From Terriglobia bacterium (lineage in GTDB: Bacteria > Acidobacteriota > Terriglobia > Terriglobales > Acidobacteriaceae), in the NCBI GenBank assembly GCA_020073215.1, contig JAIQFO010000021.1, positions 16,854 to 80,853 of the forward strand: 64,000 nt of DNA, read 5' to 3'. Both the position numbers and the translations under genes were made by a program. Below, piece after piece: positions 18,644-28,226 of this stretch; within the stretch, counting starts at the first letter, position 1; every line of letters begins with the position of its first letter. A model generated the notes under the pieces. It did no database searches, was not told the DNA's origin, and worked only from the letters and a program-made list of their open reading frames with translations.

Positions 18644-20317
18644 TCAGCGCTCTACGCCCGAAATAGAAACTCCCGTGTCGCATACCTGGTCTACTTTCCG
18701 GCCACTGGCGGAACCCTCAGTTGAAGCGACAAATTCCGCGACGACCAGGATTCTATAACCCGGCGCGCTGCAGAGACGCATCTGTGCCCCGTCCTCTCGC
18801 AGCCTGGGCATGATCCAGTCAAACGGCGAAATCTCCCATAGCACTAAGAAACGTTCGTGCGAGCGCTTGAAGTCGGAATACTCCGGCAAACGCAAGCGGC
18901 CTGTGCTTCGCAATCCCGCCAGGTTGTAATCCGTGCTGTTTGCTCCGGTGTACCTCAATGCCTCCTTGGGATCGGGTATATACACCAGCGCGTCGCGAAG
19001 TTCCCCGCTGCCAGAGTGTACGAACTGCAGATAAGTGCCAGGGTCCGCAACCACGATTGGCAATTGCAAAGCGTTCGCTCTCTTCACCCAAGGCAAAAGG
19101 CCAGTGCTGGGATTTTCGATCTTCGAAGGGATCCCGTACCGCGCCGCAAAACAAAAGATCAGAAAAGCCAGTGTGCCTAGCGCCGCCGCCCGCGATCCTT
19201 GAAACAAGCGTTGTAAGCAAAACGGCAGCAGAAGTGAAAATCCGATTACGGTCACCAACGAATACCGCGAGACATACACGCCTAGCACCAGGCGTCCCGC
19301 GATGAAAGCCGCAATGGGCGCCAACAACAAAGCCACCCAAGCCGCAAGTTCGTGGACTGGAGGCCCGACCGCCGACATCTTTGGTACTGTTGGTCTGCCA
19401 AGCGAGAGAATGCAGGCCAGAACCAGGACCACGAATGCTGCGCAAAGAATCCCGCCCAACGGCAAATACAGTTCCACGATTCCACCGACGAACTGCGATA
19501 CCGTTGCCGGCGCAAAATATCCCTGCTTCAGCACCCAGTTCGACCACATCAAGGGTCGCAAAAACAGGAGCGGAGTCGTCGCCAAAACCAGTGCTGCCCA
19601 TACCGCCCAATCGATCCGTCGCAAGCGCCAGTCGCGGACCAACTCCCCGAGCGCAATGGCAGCCAACGTAAGCACGGCGAAGTATTGGAGGTTAAATGCC
19701 AACCCGAGACTCACAAACAATCCCACCAGAGCAATCCACCGCGCACGATACTGGGTGACGGCCTGCCAGCACAACGCCGCCAGAGCGCTCAGCCCCAGCA
19801 GCAAACCGTACGGCCGTGCCTCGGTCGCATAAAAGGGGGCATATGTCAGAAAGCTTGCGAACACCGCGATCGCAGCGTAAAGCAGCCCCACGTATCGTCT
19901 GACCATGAAGTAGACGCATATCATCATCAGCAGGTATCCCACAACCGCCGGAAACCGTAGTCCGAGCCCATTCCATCCAAGAGCGTGGCCTGATAATTTC
20001 GAGATCAGATGAAACAGCGGGGGAGACGACTCGGCGTGTGCTGCCAAGGTTTTCCAAATCGCATCGAAACTGGGCAACGCCGCAACGTACTCGGTAAGGA
20101 TTTCGTCGAAAGTAAACGGCAAGCGACGAGCCTTGAGCGAGGCACACAGCAGAAAGACACACGACACACCGACGATGCCCAACCACGGCGCTCTTAGGAG
20201 CGCTGATTCAACCCGCAAGGCAAACTGCTCGAGTATTCCGCCAAGGAGGTGCCAGACTGTAGTCGAAGGTGAACGTGGCACTGCGGACTCAACGCTGCGG
20301 GATTTGGCTGTTCGCAT
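18644..20317 (-). CDS. GT39/ArnT-like membrane glycosyltransferase
   Basis: 557 residues with about 10-12 hydrophobic helices and a C-terminal soluble part from about residue 430. The first loop carries TFDEILTEYVAALPSFDAIW with the acidic DE pair expected in PMT/ArnT (GT39/GT83) enzymes, and later ATEARPYGLLLGLSALAAL, a pattern common in this superfamily. Such enzymes use polyprenyl-phosphate sugars to modify proteins or lipids on the outer face of the inner membrane. Donor and acceptor are unknown. It begins the exopolysaccharide part of the locus downstream of the flippase and deacetylase genes. Confidence 0.72.
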   Translation of the reverse strand: MRTAKSRSVESAVPRSPSTTVWHLLGGILEQFALRVESALLRAPWLGIVGVSCVFLLCASLKARRLPFTFDEILTEYVAALPSFDAIWKTLAAHAESSPPLFHLISKLSGHALGWNGLGLRFPAVVGYLLMMICVYFMVRRYVGLLYAAIAVFASFLTYAPFYATEARPYGLLLGLSALAALCWQAVTQYRARWIALVGLFVSLGLAFNLQYFAVLTLAAIALGELVRDWRLRRIDWAVWAALVLATTPLLFLRPLMWSNWVLKQGYFAPATVSQFVGGIVELYLPLGGILCAAFVVLVLACILSLGRPTVPKMSAVGPPVHELAAWVALLLAPIAAFIAGRLVLGVYVSRYSLVTVIGFSLLLPFCLQRLFQGSRAAALGTLAFLIFCFAARYGIPSKIENPSTGLLPWVKRANALQLPIVVADPGTYLQFVHSGSGELRDALVYIPDPKEALRYTGANSTDYNLAGLRSTGRLRLPEYSDFKRSHERFLVLWEISPFDWIMPRLREDGAQMRLCSAPGYRILVVAEFVASTEGSASGRKVDQVCDTGVSISGVER

Positions 20318-20537
20318 TTGGAACCCACCTGCCTCTCGATGTTAATGAGTAGGTATGTCAAGACGAACGAGGATGAGACGTCAGGGAAACGAGTTCTGTG
20401 AAAAAGAAAGCCTGCTCTGATTTCATGCTTTACTCATTCCCCTAAGCCTTTACGTCGTCCGCTCCGATGCCGCGCAGAATGCCGCTCCGGGGATGGACCG
20501 TATCTGGCGAGGAAGTCCTCCTAGCTTTATTGCCCCG

Positions 20538-21374
20538 TCATTCAGAGCGTTCAGGTCTGGAGCGAACTGGGCTCTCTCCCTGCCCCGGGACGCCAAAGCG
20601 CGGGAACCGATCCGAGGCAGTGAAGCTGGAGATGCCAAAATCACTGTTTTGCGCGTGCGTTCCCTGGTGAAAGAAGCCGAAGCCCGGCGCACCCGAAGTA
20701 ATCACCGAATCCATGCCTTGGATTACCCTCGTGCCGTTGATGTAGGCCGTAATCACGCTTCCCACGATGGTTCCAGTGATTACGTCCCCGTTCTGGCAGG
20801 CAGCGCTGGGCCCCTTAAGCTCGGCAATGGGCGGCGTGAAATCATCGGGAGGGCCGTTGGCGCGGCCCATCTGGATGTATGAGTCGGCGGAAGGAGTACC
20901 GACTCGACAGTTGATGTTGTAAGTCCTGCTCCAGTTCTTGGCAAGTGTACCGCGGAGCCTGATTTCCACTTCGTCGTAGTCGCGGTTTGTGCCGGGGGCA
21001 CCATCCCACCACACGACGATCTGCACGAACTGATCGTTGCCCCATGTTCCTGTCAAAAGAGCAGTCGAATCGGTATAGGGCGGGGGCAAGGCTCCCGTCT
21101 GCGTTCCAAACGCCAAGCCAGGAGTGCTCCTCACCGTTGACCCACTCACCCAATTGTGGCCCTCCGAGATAGGATTCTCGGTATTTGGGAAACTGGTCGT
21201 GTAGGTTCTGGGCGGAGGGGGCTCGGTGTACCCATCTGCAGGAAAGTGAAAGGCGCTGGACGAATACATCTCTAGTCGGGAGTGGTGTCTGCGGGTCCAC
21301 CAACCCCCGACGACGCCGATGACGAGCAGTAACAGCAAGACCGCTATCAACCTGGCCGGGTAGGACCCCTTCAC
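20538..21374 (-). CDS. Signal-anchored protein with concanavalin-like (LamG-type) beta-sandwich
   Basis: 278 residues from a GTG at 21374 that overlaps the stop of the upstream membrane protein by four bases (GTGA). The open frame extends further upstream, but only inside that gene. One N-terminal hydrophobic anchor (PARLIAVLLLLLVIGVVGGWW) is followed by a Gly/Thr/Trp-rich beta domain with QIVVWWDGAPGTNRDYDEVE and a late GFGFFHQGTHAQNSDFGISS, resembling concanavalin-like sandwiches of extracellular sugar-binding or uncharacterised acidobacterial proteins. No catalytic motif is evident. Translational coupling with the GT39-like gene suggests a joint role at the cell surface. Confidence 0.6.
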   Translation of the reverse strand: MKGSYPARLIAVLLLLLVIGVVGGWWTRRHHSRLEMYSSSAFHFPADGYTEPPPPRTYTTSFPNTENPISEGHNWVSGSTVRSTPGLAFGTQTGALPPPYTDSTALLTGTWGNDQFVQIVVWWDGAPGTNRDYDEVEIRLRGTLAKNWSRTYNINCRVGTPSADSYIQMGRANGPPDDFTPPIAELKGPSAACQNGDVITGTIVGSVITAYINGTRVIQGMDSVITSGAPGFGFFHQGTHAQNSDFGISSFTASDRFPRFGVPGQGESPVRSRPERSE

Positions 21375-23005
21375 TGGCTCACCGATCCATACGGAATCAA
21401 CGTGCTTGGGTCGGTATCCGCCTGATACAGCCATATCTTGCGGCCCCCTTGGTAGTAATTGACCAACTCGCGGTTTTTCGCTTCTCCCATGTCGCGAGCC
21501 CAAACAATCTGCGAAGCGTCAATGTCCGCGCTGTTATACACGCAGTCATCGCTCTTGTCGATGTGACCGGCGGAGTACCGAACCAGAATCAAATGTCGCC
21601 CACCCTGCTTGATCGCCTCTCTCGTAGCGATCATCCGCGGAGAAACGACGTGATGCCTGGTTTCCCACGAGCGCCCTCGTTCGTCTCCACGTCGAAGGAC
21701 CCCTTGGACGCACAAAAGGGCCGCGAGCGTTAAAACGAGAGCTGGCCCATAACTTCTACCGACCACTCTCAGCCACCTGAACCCATACATTCCCAACAGA
21801 GGTAATAACCCCACACTTCCGGCGATGTAATGAGGAGCCTTGACACTTTCGATCAGGAGTCCGCACCAGACACAACAACAGATGGCTGCCGCTGTCCAAA
21901 ACCGATAACTACCAGACAACAGAATTCCAAGGGACACCGGAAACAACAACAGTGACGGGCAATAAAAACCAAAGATCTGGTCCAATAACTCGGTTAGGTT
22001 GAGACTCGGATTCGATCTGACTTTCCGGAAATGCTCTAACTCGTTCTCCCAAGAATTCTTTAGAACGGCATGCCGGTAAACCGGAGGCGTGGGCATGGAG
22101 GAGAATATCCAGGGCGGATGGCTCGCGTAGTCTTGGGAATATGCGGCGTACGGCATCAGGAAGGCGCTTCCGGTGACTCGGTAGTTGTAGTAGCCGTCCA
22201 GCAACGCACCGGCTCCGCAAATCAGCAGCAAGGGAATCACGCACCGAAGCGAAAACAGTTCGGTCAGGCTTCGTTGCTGTCGCCTTCGCAAAAAAAGCAG
22301 CGCCACAAAAGCGGCAACACTCATTACCAGCCCCTCATACGGCCGTGTATTTGCGAGTAATACAAGCCCGATTGCGGCCACGACAACATCCTTCACTTTC
22401 ACTCGCCGCGCTAGTCGCGGAAGAGCGCCCAACAGCAGACAACCAGCACTGGCGGCGACGGCTCCTCCCCAGTACGAGTTCATCCAATAACCGAGAAGAG
22501 AGATATTTGCCAGGGTAACGACTGTACCCAAGACGGCATAGACCGGTGGTACCCAGTTTTGGAGCATCCAGCACAAGCAGGCGCCAAAGAGTCCAAAGCT
22601 AATCCAGACGCCAAACCAGGGATGACCCAGCAGCTTCCATCCCATCACCAAGAATAGTGCCTGACCAGGAGGATACTTGCTCATGTACGTAGGTTGCATG
22701 AGCTCATGAAAGGTTTCAAAGTGCACCCACATAGGGTGCGGCGGGTTAGTCAGCCGGCCGGAAGCGAATGTCTCCGCCCCCAGCAGGTAACTGAACTCAT
22801 CAGCCACGTAAGGCTGTGGAATGGGAATGCGCGGCAAGAGCGCGATTCGGATCCCCATCGTCATAGCCATCACCAGGAGACACATCGCGATCTTATGGCG
22901 AGAGATGCGCTCCAGCCACGCGAAAGCTTGAGTCGCGTAATACAATAGCCTCGGTCGGTGCTCCCTGCGAAAATCGCACGCGGCCGTATTTCGGACTGTC
23001 AGCAT
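21371..23005 (-). CDS. GT39-like polytopic membrane protein
   Basis: 544 residues with about 11 hydrophobic segments. The first periplasmic loop reads YVADEFSYLLGAETFASGRL and continues with MSKYPPGQALFLVMGW, the DE pair and YPPG that recur in uncharacterised GT39/ArnT-like proteins of Acidobacteriota. The C-terminal 120 residues are soluble. A role in transferring a lipid-linked sugar at the outer face of the membrane is inferred from the fold class; substrate unknown. Its stop overlaps the next gene by four bases, and it follows the flippase gene by 16 bases, so these genes are probably cotranscribed. Confidence 0.65.
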   Translation of the reverse strand: MLTVRNTAACDFRREHRPRLLYYATQAFAWLERISRHKIAMCLLVMAMTMGIRIALLPRIPIPQPYVADEFSYLLGAETFASGRLTNPPHPMWVHFETFHELMQPTYMSKYPPGQALFLVMGWKLLGHPWFGVWISFGLFGACLCWMLQNWVPPVYAVLGTVVTLANISLLGYWMNSYWGGAVAASAGCLLLGALPRLARRVKVKDVVVAAIGLVLLANTRPYEGLVMSVAAFVALLFLRRRQQRSLTELFSLRCVIPLLLICGAGALLDGYYNYRVTGSAFLMPYAAYSQDYASHPPWIFSSMPTPPVYRHAVLKNSWENELEHFRKVRSNPSLNLTELLDQIFGFYCPSLLLFPVSLGILLSGSYRFWTAAAICCCVWCGLLIESVKAPHYIAGSVGLLPLLGMYGFRWLRVVGRSYGPALVLTLAALLCVQGVLRRGDERGRSWETRHHVVSPRMIATREAIKQGGRHLILVRYSAGHIDKSDDCVYNSADIDASQIVWARDMGEAKNRELVNYYQGGRKIWLYQADTDPSTLIPYGSVSQ

Positions 23006-23021
23006 ATGCGCTGGTCGAAAG

Positions 23022-24500
23022 CTAAACGGAAACCACGAGCGGTTCCTCTACTGCCGGCGGTCGTATAAATCCTCGGACAAGGTCCACGTAGAAGAGTTTC
23101 TGTCCCATGACATACAGGAGCATCCCGAGGTACCCGGCGAGCACCAGCGTAACTCCTAAGACAAGCCTGGGCAGTGGAGAAAGGAATGGACCGTACAGGG
23201 CCTGCAATCCGAGGGCAATGGCGGCAGCTACAATACCTGAGAACAAAGGACGGCTCACGGTCAGCAGAACATCGCGAACGGAAATCACAGTACCGCGTAC
23301 CGCGGCCGCAATCAGCGGAACGGCACAGAACGTCATCATCGCTGAGTAGGCAAACGCAACGCCCTTGGGCCCATAAGGCAACCCAATTACATAACCCGCA
23401 ATCATGAATGGCGCGAGGACGAGAGCCATTCTCAGGCCGCGCCCGACCAATCCGAGCGACATGAGCAGCCATCCCATGGGATTGATAATCGCGAAGGCTA
23501 ACACGGTCGGAGCCAGCAGGCGAAAAACAGGGACCGCGCTTTTCCACTTGGCACCGAGGAAAACGGAAATCATGTCGCCGGCAAAAAGGGCGCACATCGC
23601 CGTGATCGGCACGGTCAGTGACAAGATCAGGGCGTAACCTTTGAGGAAGTAGCTTTTGAAGCGACTGGGATCGTCCTTAAGCCGGGAGAGCGCGGCGAAG
23701 GCAACCCCACTCGCTGCTGAATTCAGGTTGTCGTTTGGAATGCTGACTAGCTGATAGGCACGTCCATAGATGCCGACGGCATCGGCCCCCCAGAACCGTC
23801 CTAGCAAAACCTTTTCGAAGTTAGTAGCGATGTACATCACGAGGCTATTTAAAGTCAGCGTACCTCCAAAACGCATCATGGAACGGATGCCAATCCCCTT
23901 GTGCGGCCTTCCCGGAAACCAAGCGGTGGTCAGCCAAAGACACACTGTATAGACGAATGGGACCACGGTCGCCGAGGCCACCAGAGACCAGTATCCGTAA
24001 CCACGCAGCGCCATCCCAATTGCAACCAGAACACTTGTCAACAATGAGACAATGTCGATCACCGACAGCGTAATAAAGCGCATCTGGCGTTCGAGAATCG
24101 CGGAGTGCTGTACCCCGGCAGCGTTGAAGAGAAATGCGGAAGCTAAGGCAGCCGTGACCCCAAGAAGCCTGGGCTCGCGATAAAACCACACGATAAATGG
24201 CGCCATCGCCACCACCAATAGCCCCAGGATTGCACCGACCAATACGTTGATCCAGAATAAAGTTGAGGCCTGTTCCTCTGTGACGGTCGTGCGCTGAACC
24301 GCTGCCGCCGACAACCCGAAATCCCGGAATACGCTGAAAACCCCGGTCACCGCGGTAACCATACCCACCAGGCCAAAATCTTTCGGGTCCAGCAGTCGCG
24401 CCAATACCATCATCGAACCCACTCGGACCAGGAAGCCAGTTCCCTGGGAACAGATCTTGGCGAAACCGCCGCGAATCACCTTATGCTTCAAATCCTTCAT
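23022..24500 (-). CDS. Wzx-type polysaccharide flippase (MOP superfamily)
   Basis: 492 residues with 12-14 predicted helices. The N-terminus (GTGFLVRVGSMMVLARLLDP followed by DFGLVGMVTAVTGVFSVFRD) is the hallmark of the polysaccharide transport/Wzx group that flips undecaprenyl-linked repeat units to the periplasm. Second flippase-type sequence in the locus, the other being fused to a glycosyltransferase at 40227-42848. Two flippases may mean two repeat-unit substrates or redundancy. ATG at 24500. Confidence 0.88.
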   Translation of the reverse strand: MKDLKHKVIRGGFAKICSQGTGFLVRVGSMMVLARLLDPKDFGLVGMVTAVTGVFSVFRDFGLSAAAVQRTTVTEEQASTLFWINVLVGAILGLLVVAMAPFIVWFYREPRLLGVTAALASAFLFNAAGVQHSAILERQMRFITLSVIDIVSLLTSVLVAIGMALRGYGYWSLVASATVVPFVYTVCLWLTTAWFPGRPHKGIGIRSMMRFGGTLTLNSLVMYIATNFEKVLLGRFWGADAVGIYGRAYQLVSIPNDNLNSAASGVAFAALSRLKDDPSRFKSYFLKGYALILSLTVPITAMCALFAGDMISVFLGAKWKSAVPVFRLLAPTVLAFAIINPMGWLLMSLGLVGRGLRMALVLAPFMIAGYVIGLPYGPKGVAFAYSAMMTFCAVPLIAAAVRGTVISVRDVLLTVSRPLFSGIVAAAIALGLQALYGPFLSPLPRLVLGVTLVLAGYLGMLLYVMGQKLFYVDLVRGFIRPPAVEEPLVVSV

Positions 24501-24562
24501 CGTGTTTTCACACCAGTCGCATGTCAGCCAATTTCGCCGTCTTTGGCATCCTGCGCTTGGCC

Positions 24563-25216
24563 TTACAGGACGATCTTGCGACTGTAAAAAGCCTCGGCGT
24601 ATCCGCTGCGGGCGTTACACTCCATTCCACGCAGCCGCATAAGGGAAAGAAAGGTGTCCTCGTGAAACCAGCGTTTGGTGCGCTGGGACTGGAAAGTATC
24701 CATGATGTAACGCACTTTCTTCTGGCAGACTTCAGCCTCCAGCGGTACAAAAACGCTCGGTTGTCCGAAGTCGCCATCATATTTCGGAATCTCGTACTCC
24801 AGGATGAAATGATCGCGAAACGTGTTCCAAGTAAGCTCGCCTATCAGGCAGTGATCCTGATGGGCGTCTTTCCGGTTGTGAGTGAAGATAAGATCGGGGT
24901 AGACTGTCTCCTTCAACTCCTCGAACACCGCCTTCACTTCGCCGCCTGCAAATGGCATGAAGCCATCCGGAAAGTTCTTTAGAACCGCAGCCTTGTGTCG
25001 GTTGGTACCCGCGAACAACTCGGCCCCGCGATGCGCCTCGGCTTCCCGAATCCCAACCGCGCTGAATACGACCCAGTAAATTACGCAGGTTGGGTACTGC
25101 TCCCTCAGCCGTAGAACCGTGCCGCCGCAACCGATCTCGATGTCGTCGGAATGGCAGCCCAGGCATAGGACTTTCAGGGCGTCGCCCGGTACCGCGTTGA
25201 GATTCAGTTGGATCAT
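24563..25216 (-). CDS. PIG-L family N-acetylsugar deacetylase
   Basis: 217 residues starting at the ATG at 25216, which overlaps the upstream stop (ATGA). Zinc-binding motifs typical of PIG-L/LmbE deacetylases are visible: HSDDIEIGCGGT (the usual HPDD with Ser for Pro) and NRKDAHQDH in the second half. These enzymes deacetylate N-acetylglucosamine-type sugars on lipid or nucleotide carriers; in a polysaccharide locus a repeat-unit or precursor sugar is the likely substrate, but this is inference. Translational coupling to the GT39-like gene upstream supports a shared lipid-linked sugar. Confidence 0.85.
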   Translation of the reverse strand: MIQLNLNAVPGDALKVLCLGCHSDDIEIGCGGTVLRLREQYPTCVIYWVVFSAVGIREAEAHRGAELFAGTNRHKAAVLKNFPDGFMPFAGGEVKAVFEELKETVYPDLIFTHNRKDAHQDHCLIGELTWNTFRDHFILEYEIPKYDGDFGQPSVFVPLEAEVCQKKVRYIMDTFQSQRTKRWFHEDTFLSLMRLRGMECNARSGYAEAFYSRKIVL

Positions 25217-27024
25217 AGGCCCGTGGAAACTACTTTCTGCGTTTGCATAGGCGCACGGCCTGCACCCTCGCCGACTCCAGTTCTGTGCCACCGATAGATC
25301 ACAAACTTGTCAGCGGCCGCCTCCGAAGACAGCTGCACGAGTTCCGCCCGATGGTCTGGGATGCCGTGCGTCAGCCACTCCTCGTAATACCGCGTAAACT
25401 TCTCTCTCCGGCGCAGGACTACGTAGTCGACTCGCGCGGCATCGAGGTATCGAAGCGCCAGGTCGCCTGTGCAGTAAGGAAAGTACGTGAACTGCGCCCC
25501 CGCGTGAAAGGCCAGCGGTATGGAAAGATCCATGATCTTAACTGGATAGTTCTGCTGACGCCCGATCCACAGGCCCACTTCCTTGTCAACGCGAGTCGGC
25601 AGAGCGCTGTCTACGAACACATACACCCTTCTGACTCCTTGGATCGGGCTCATGATCGTCGCTAATCCTATCAACCCGGGAACGATACCATAAGAAATCG
25701 CGGGGCGAGCTAGCACATTCCATCCCGCAGCAGTGCTGGATGCCTTCGTCCACAGGCCGGCCTCGAGAAGACCATTTGCTGCCCAGATGCACAACAGTGG
25801 GACCAATACAAAGTAGTATCTCTCCTCGCTCCACAACGCAAAAAAGGTCGCCACAACCGGCGCAGCCCCCACCAACAGGACGAACAACCTGCCCGGGGTC
25901 TGAGATCTTCGCCAAGGTCGGCGCAGCGCACCCAGCAGGGCCAACGCTGGCAAAAGAGGTGCCCCAATCCAATCGGACGACAGTCGTCGCAATAACTCTG
26001 GCCCATTCTGACGAACGCCCTTCTCGAAAAAACGAAACGCGTCTTTCAGCGTTACGTCCTTTCCCCGCATCACCTCAGCATGGGGGCGCATCGGAAATCC
26101 CATCCCGTTGAGATTCGCGTCGATGCCATAGAACGCCCACTTCTCCTCCCAGCGTTGTCCCGACTCTGCATTTGGCACGGAAGACGGTACCTCGTGCCGC
26201 CCACCGGGCGACTCGAAATCCACCCCGGGTTTAGTCTCCGCAGCCAAAATGCGCCTCGCCGTGTAAGAGAAAATCGTGCTCTTCCCCTCCAAGTGAACTT
26301 CGCCGGTCGCTTTGTAAATAAAGATGACTTCTGGCAGAGCCAACGCACCAAAAACTAGGACTGCGGCGGCAACTCGTTTGCATCGGATGGCGAGGTCTCC
26401 CTGGGTCGCAGTAAGCGCGAACAGCACCGCTATCGCGAATCCGGCGGCACCCTCAGCTCGAACCAAGTAACTGAACCCAAATGCTCCACCCACTAACAAC
26501 CACAGTTCGATCGAAGCGCTATCCAGCGCCCGAACAACCAAGTACACGGACGAGAGCAGGAGCGTGATGTACGGCCCCTCAGAAAACACTGTAAAAGACA
26601 AATGGACTAACAGTGGATGCAGCAGGGTTAACAAAGCTGCGATGAATCCTACGCGCCGGCTGAACAGGTGCGATGCGACACCAAATACCGGCAGTGGGAG
26701 CAGCGCTCCCATAACCAGCGCAACCAGCCGGCCCGCCAATTCATAATCGTGGGTTAGAGCCGAAGTTCCAGCAATGAGCAATGGGAAAAGAGGATTGAAG
26801 TTCAATTGAGCGCCGGGGGTCACCAGCCCAACGTAGCCTACGCCATTCCGCAAATTCTCGGCGATTCTCGCGTACTCCGCTCCTTCGGATTCGATCGCGC
26901 CCGTTTGCCAGTACGCCCATGCCGCCACACGGACTGCGAAGCTAGCCGCCACGATTATGGTCAGCAACAACCACACCCGCCGAGGCTGTCTGTTCATCCC
27001 GTTGCTACCTTGTCTAAACCTCAT
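25213..27024 (-). CDS. GT39/PMT-like membrane glycosyltransferase
   Basis: 603 residues (594 if started at ATG 26997, preceded by AAGG at a long spacing). About 11-12 hydrophobic helices. The first loop IESEGAEYARIAENLRNGVG with NFNPLFPLLIAG, and a later FTVFSEGPYITLLLSSVYL, match the GT39/GT83-like superfamily that uses dolichyl/polyprenyl-phosphate sugars. A long extracytoplasmic segment (about 225-320) and a C-terminal soluble domain follow. Substrate unknown. Four-base overlap with the PIG-L gene. Confidence 0.7.
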   Translation of the reverse strand: MRFRQGSNGMNRQPRRVWLLLTIIVAASFAVRVAAWAYWQTGAIESEGAEYARIAENLRNGVGYVGLVTPGAQLNFNPLFPLLIAGTSALTHDYELAGRLVALVMGALLPLPVFGVASHLFSRRVGFIAALLTLLHPLLVHLSFTVFSEGPYITLLLSSVYLVVRALDSASIELWLLVGGAFGFSYLVRAEGAAGFAIAVLFALTATQGDLAIRCKRVAAAVLVFGALALPEVIFIYKATGEVHLEGKSTIFSYTARRILAAETKPGVDFESPGGRHEVPSSVPNAESGQRWEEKWAFYGIDANLNGMGFPMRPHAEVMRGKDVTLKDAFRFFEKGVRQNGPELLRRLSSDWIGAPLLPALALLGALRRPWRRSQTPGRLFVLLVGAAPVVATFFALWSEERYYFVLVPLLCIWAANGLLEAGLWTKASSTAAGWNVLARPAISYGIVPGLIGLATIMSPIQGVRRVYVFVDSALPTRVDKEVGLWIGRQQNYPVKIMDLSIPLAFHAGAQFTYFPYCTGDLALRYLDAARVDYVVLRRREKFTRYYEEWLTHGIPDHRAELVQLSSEAAADKFVIYRWHRTGVGEGAGRAPMQTQKVVSTGL

Positions 27025-27110
27025 GCTCCGTTTGTTACAGCTATCTTATTGGATTGTTACAAAGGAACACTTGTTCCGTCCGCGTCTCGGTAAGACATTG
27101 GGATGGACCC

Positions 27111-28151
27111 TTAATTCAAGACTTTCTCTCGCCAGCGCAAACTAGCATCCAGTCGTCCACTTTTGACGAGCTCCTGAATATGCGAGATCCGCATGTAGCG
27201 AGGTCCCTCGAAATCCTCGAGCCGCAATCCGAACCGCTGAATCGCCTCATACAGCTGCTTCGCCCCAGCACGCGCATTCCAGCGTAGCTTGCATTCCGGC
27301 AATACTTTGGCCAATTTGCCGAAGTCCACTCGATAACAGCGCGTATCCGGGCCACCGCCCTGTGCGTACTCAATGCGGCATCCGGGGACGGTTTCATTGA
27401 CAATCTCCGCCAAGTCACGGATCTGGTAGTTCTCTTCACTAGAACCGACGTTAAACGCCTGACAGTGAATCACGTCTCTTGGCGCATCCAACATGGCGAT
27501 GAAAGCGCGGCCGATGTCTTCAATATGGACAATGGGTCTCCAGGGGGTACCGTCGCTCTTGATATAGATACGCCCCGTCGTGAACGCCCAGGCAACGAGG
27601 TTATTGAGCACAAGATCAAACCGCAATCGTGGCGACACGCCATAGGCGGTTGCATTGCGCAGGAAAGTCGGACTAAAGCTTGAGTCGGCCAGCTTGGCGA
27701 GGTCTTGCTCGACCAGCACTTTCGAGCGTCCATAAGGGGTGACCGGCCGGAACTCGGCTTCCTCATTCAACAGGGCCTCTCCCCCTGCAGCTCCATAGGT
27801 ACTGCAAGAAGATGAAAACAGGAACCGTTGGACGCCTGCCTCCTTCGCGCACTTAGCCAAACGCACCGACGCAACGTGGTTGATGTCGTCCGTCAACGAC
27901 GGGTTCAGATCCCCCAGCGGATCATTGGACAAAGCTGCCAAGTGCACCACGGCATCAAACCCTTCCACGTCTGACGCATCCACATCCCGAAGATCTTTCT
28001 TCTTACTGGGAATGCTCGTTAGTGGCTCACCAAATCCGGAATGCTCAAACCAATCAATGTCCAGTCCACTTACAGTGTGCCCTCGTTCCAATAACATAGG
28101 GACTATAATAGCGCCAATATAACCTTTGTCTCCCGTTACTAGTACACGCAT
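27111..28151 (-). CDS. NAD-dependent sugar epimerase/dehydratase (extended SDR)
   Basis: 346 residues. Rossmann motif TGDKGYIG at residues 6-13 and a catalytic SSCSTYG ... YGRSK set (Ser/Thr, Tyr-x-x-x-Lys) identify an extended short-chain dehydrogenase acting on nucleotide sugars. WRPIVHIEDIGRAF in the C-terminal half is typical of the epimerase family. The product sugar cannot be assigned. It belongs with the nucleotidyltransferase, C-methyltransferase and flavoprotein genes that follow on the same strand with short gaps, probably one precursor pathway. ATG at 28151 with AGGAG about 11 bases upstream. Confidence 0.85.
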   Translation of the reverse strand: MRVLVTGDKGYIGAIIVPMLLERGHTVSGLDIDWFEHSGFGEPLTSIPSKKKDLRDVDASDVEGFDAVVHLAALSNDPLGDLNPSLTDDINHVASVRLAKCAKEAGVQRFLFSSSCSTYGAAGGEALLNEEAEFRPVTPYGRSKVLVEQDLAKLADSSFSPTFLRNATAYGVSPRLRFDLVLNNLVAWAFTTGRIYIKSDGTPWRPIVHIEDIGRAFIAMLDAPRDVIHCQAFNVGSSEENYQIRDLAEIVNETVPGCRIEYAQGGGPDTRCYRVDFGKLAKVLPECKLRWNARAGAKQLYEAIQRFGLRLEDFEGPRYMRISHIQELVKSGRLDASLRWREKVLN

Positions 28152-28226
28152 CTTATTTTTGCTCCTGTCCTAACCATATAACAGCTAAACTCTAAGTAGT
28201 ACTTGTACACGTTATATCAGACCTGC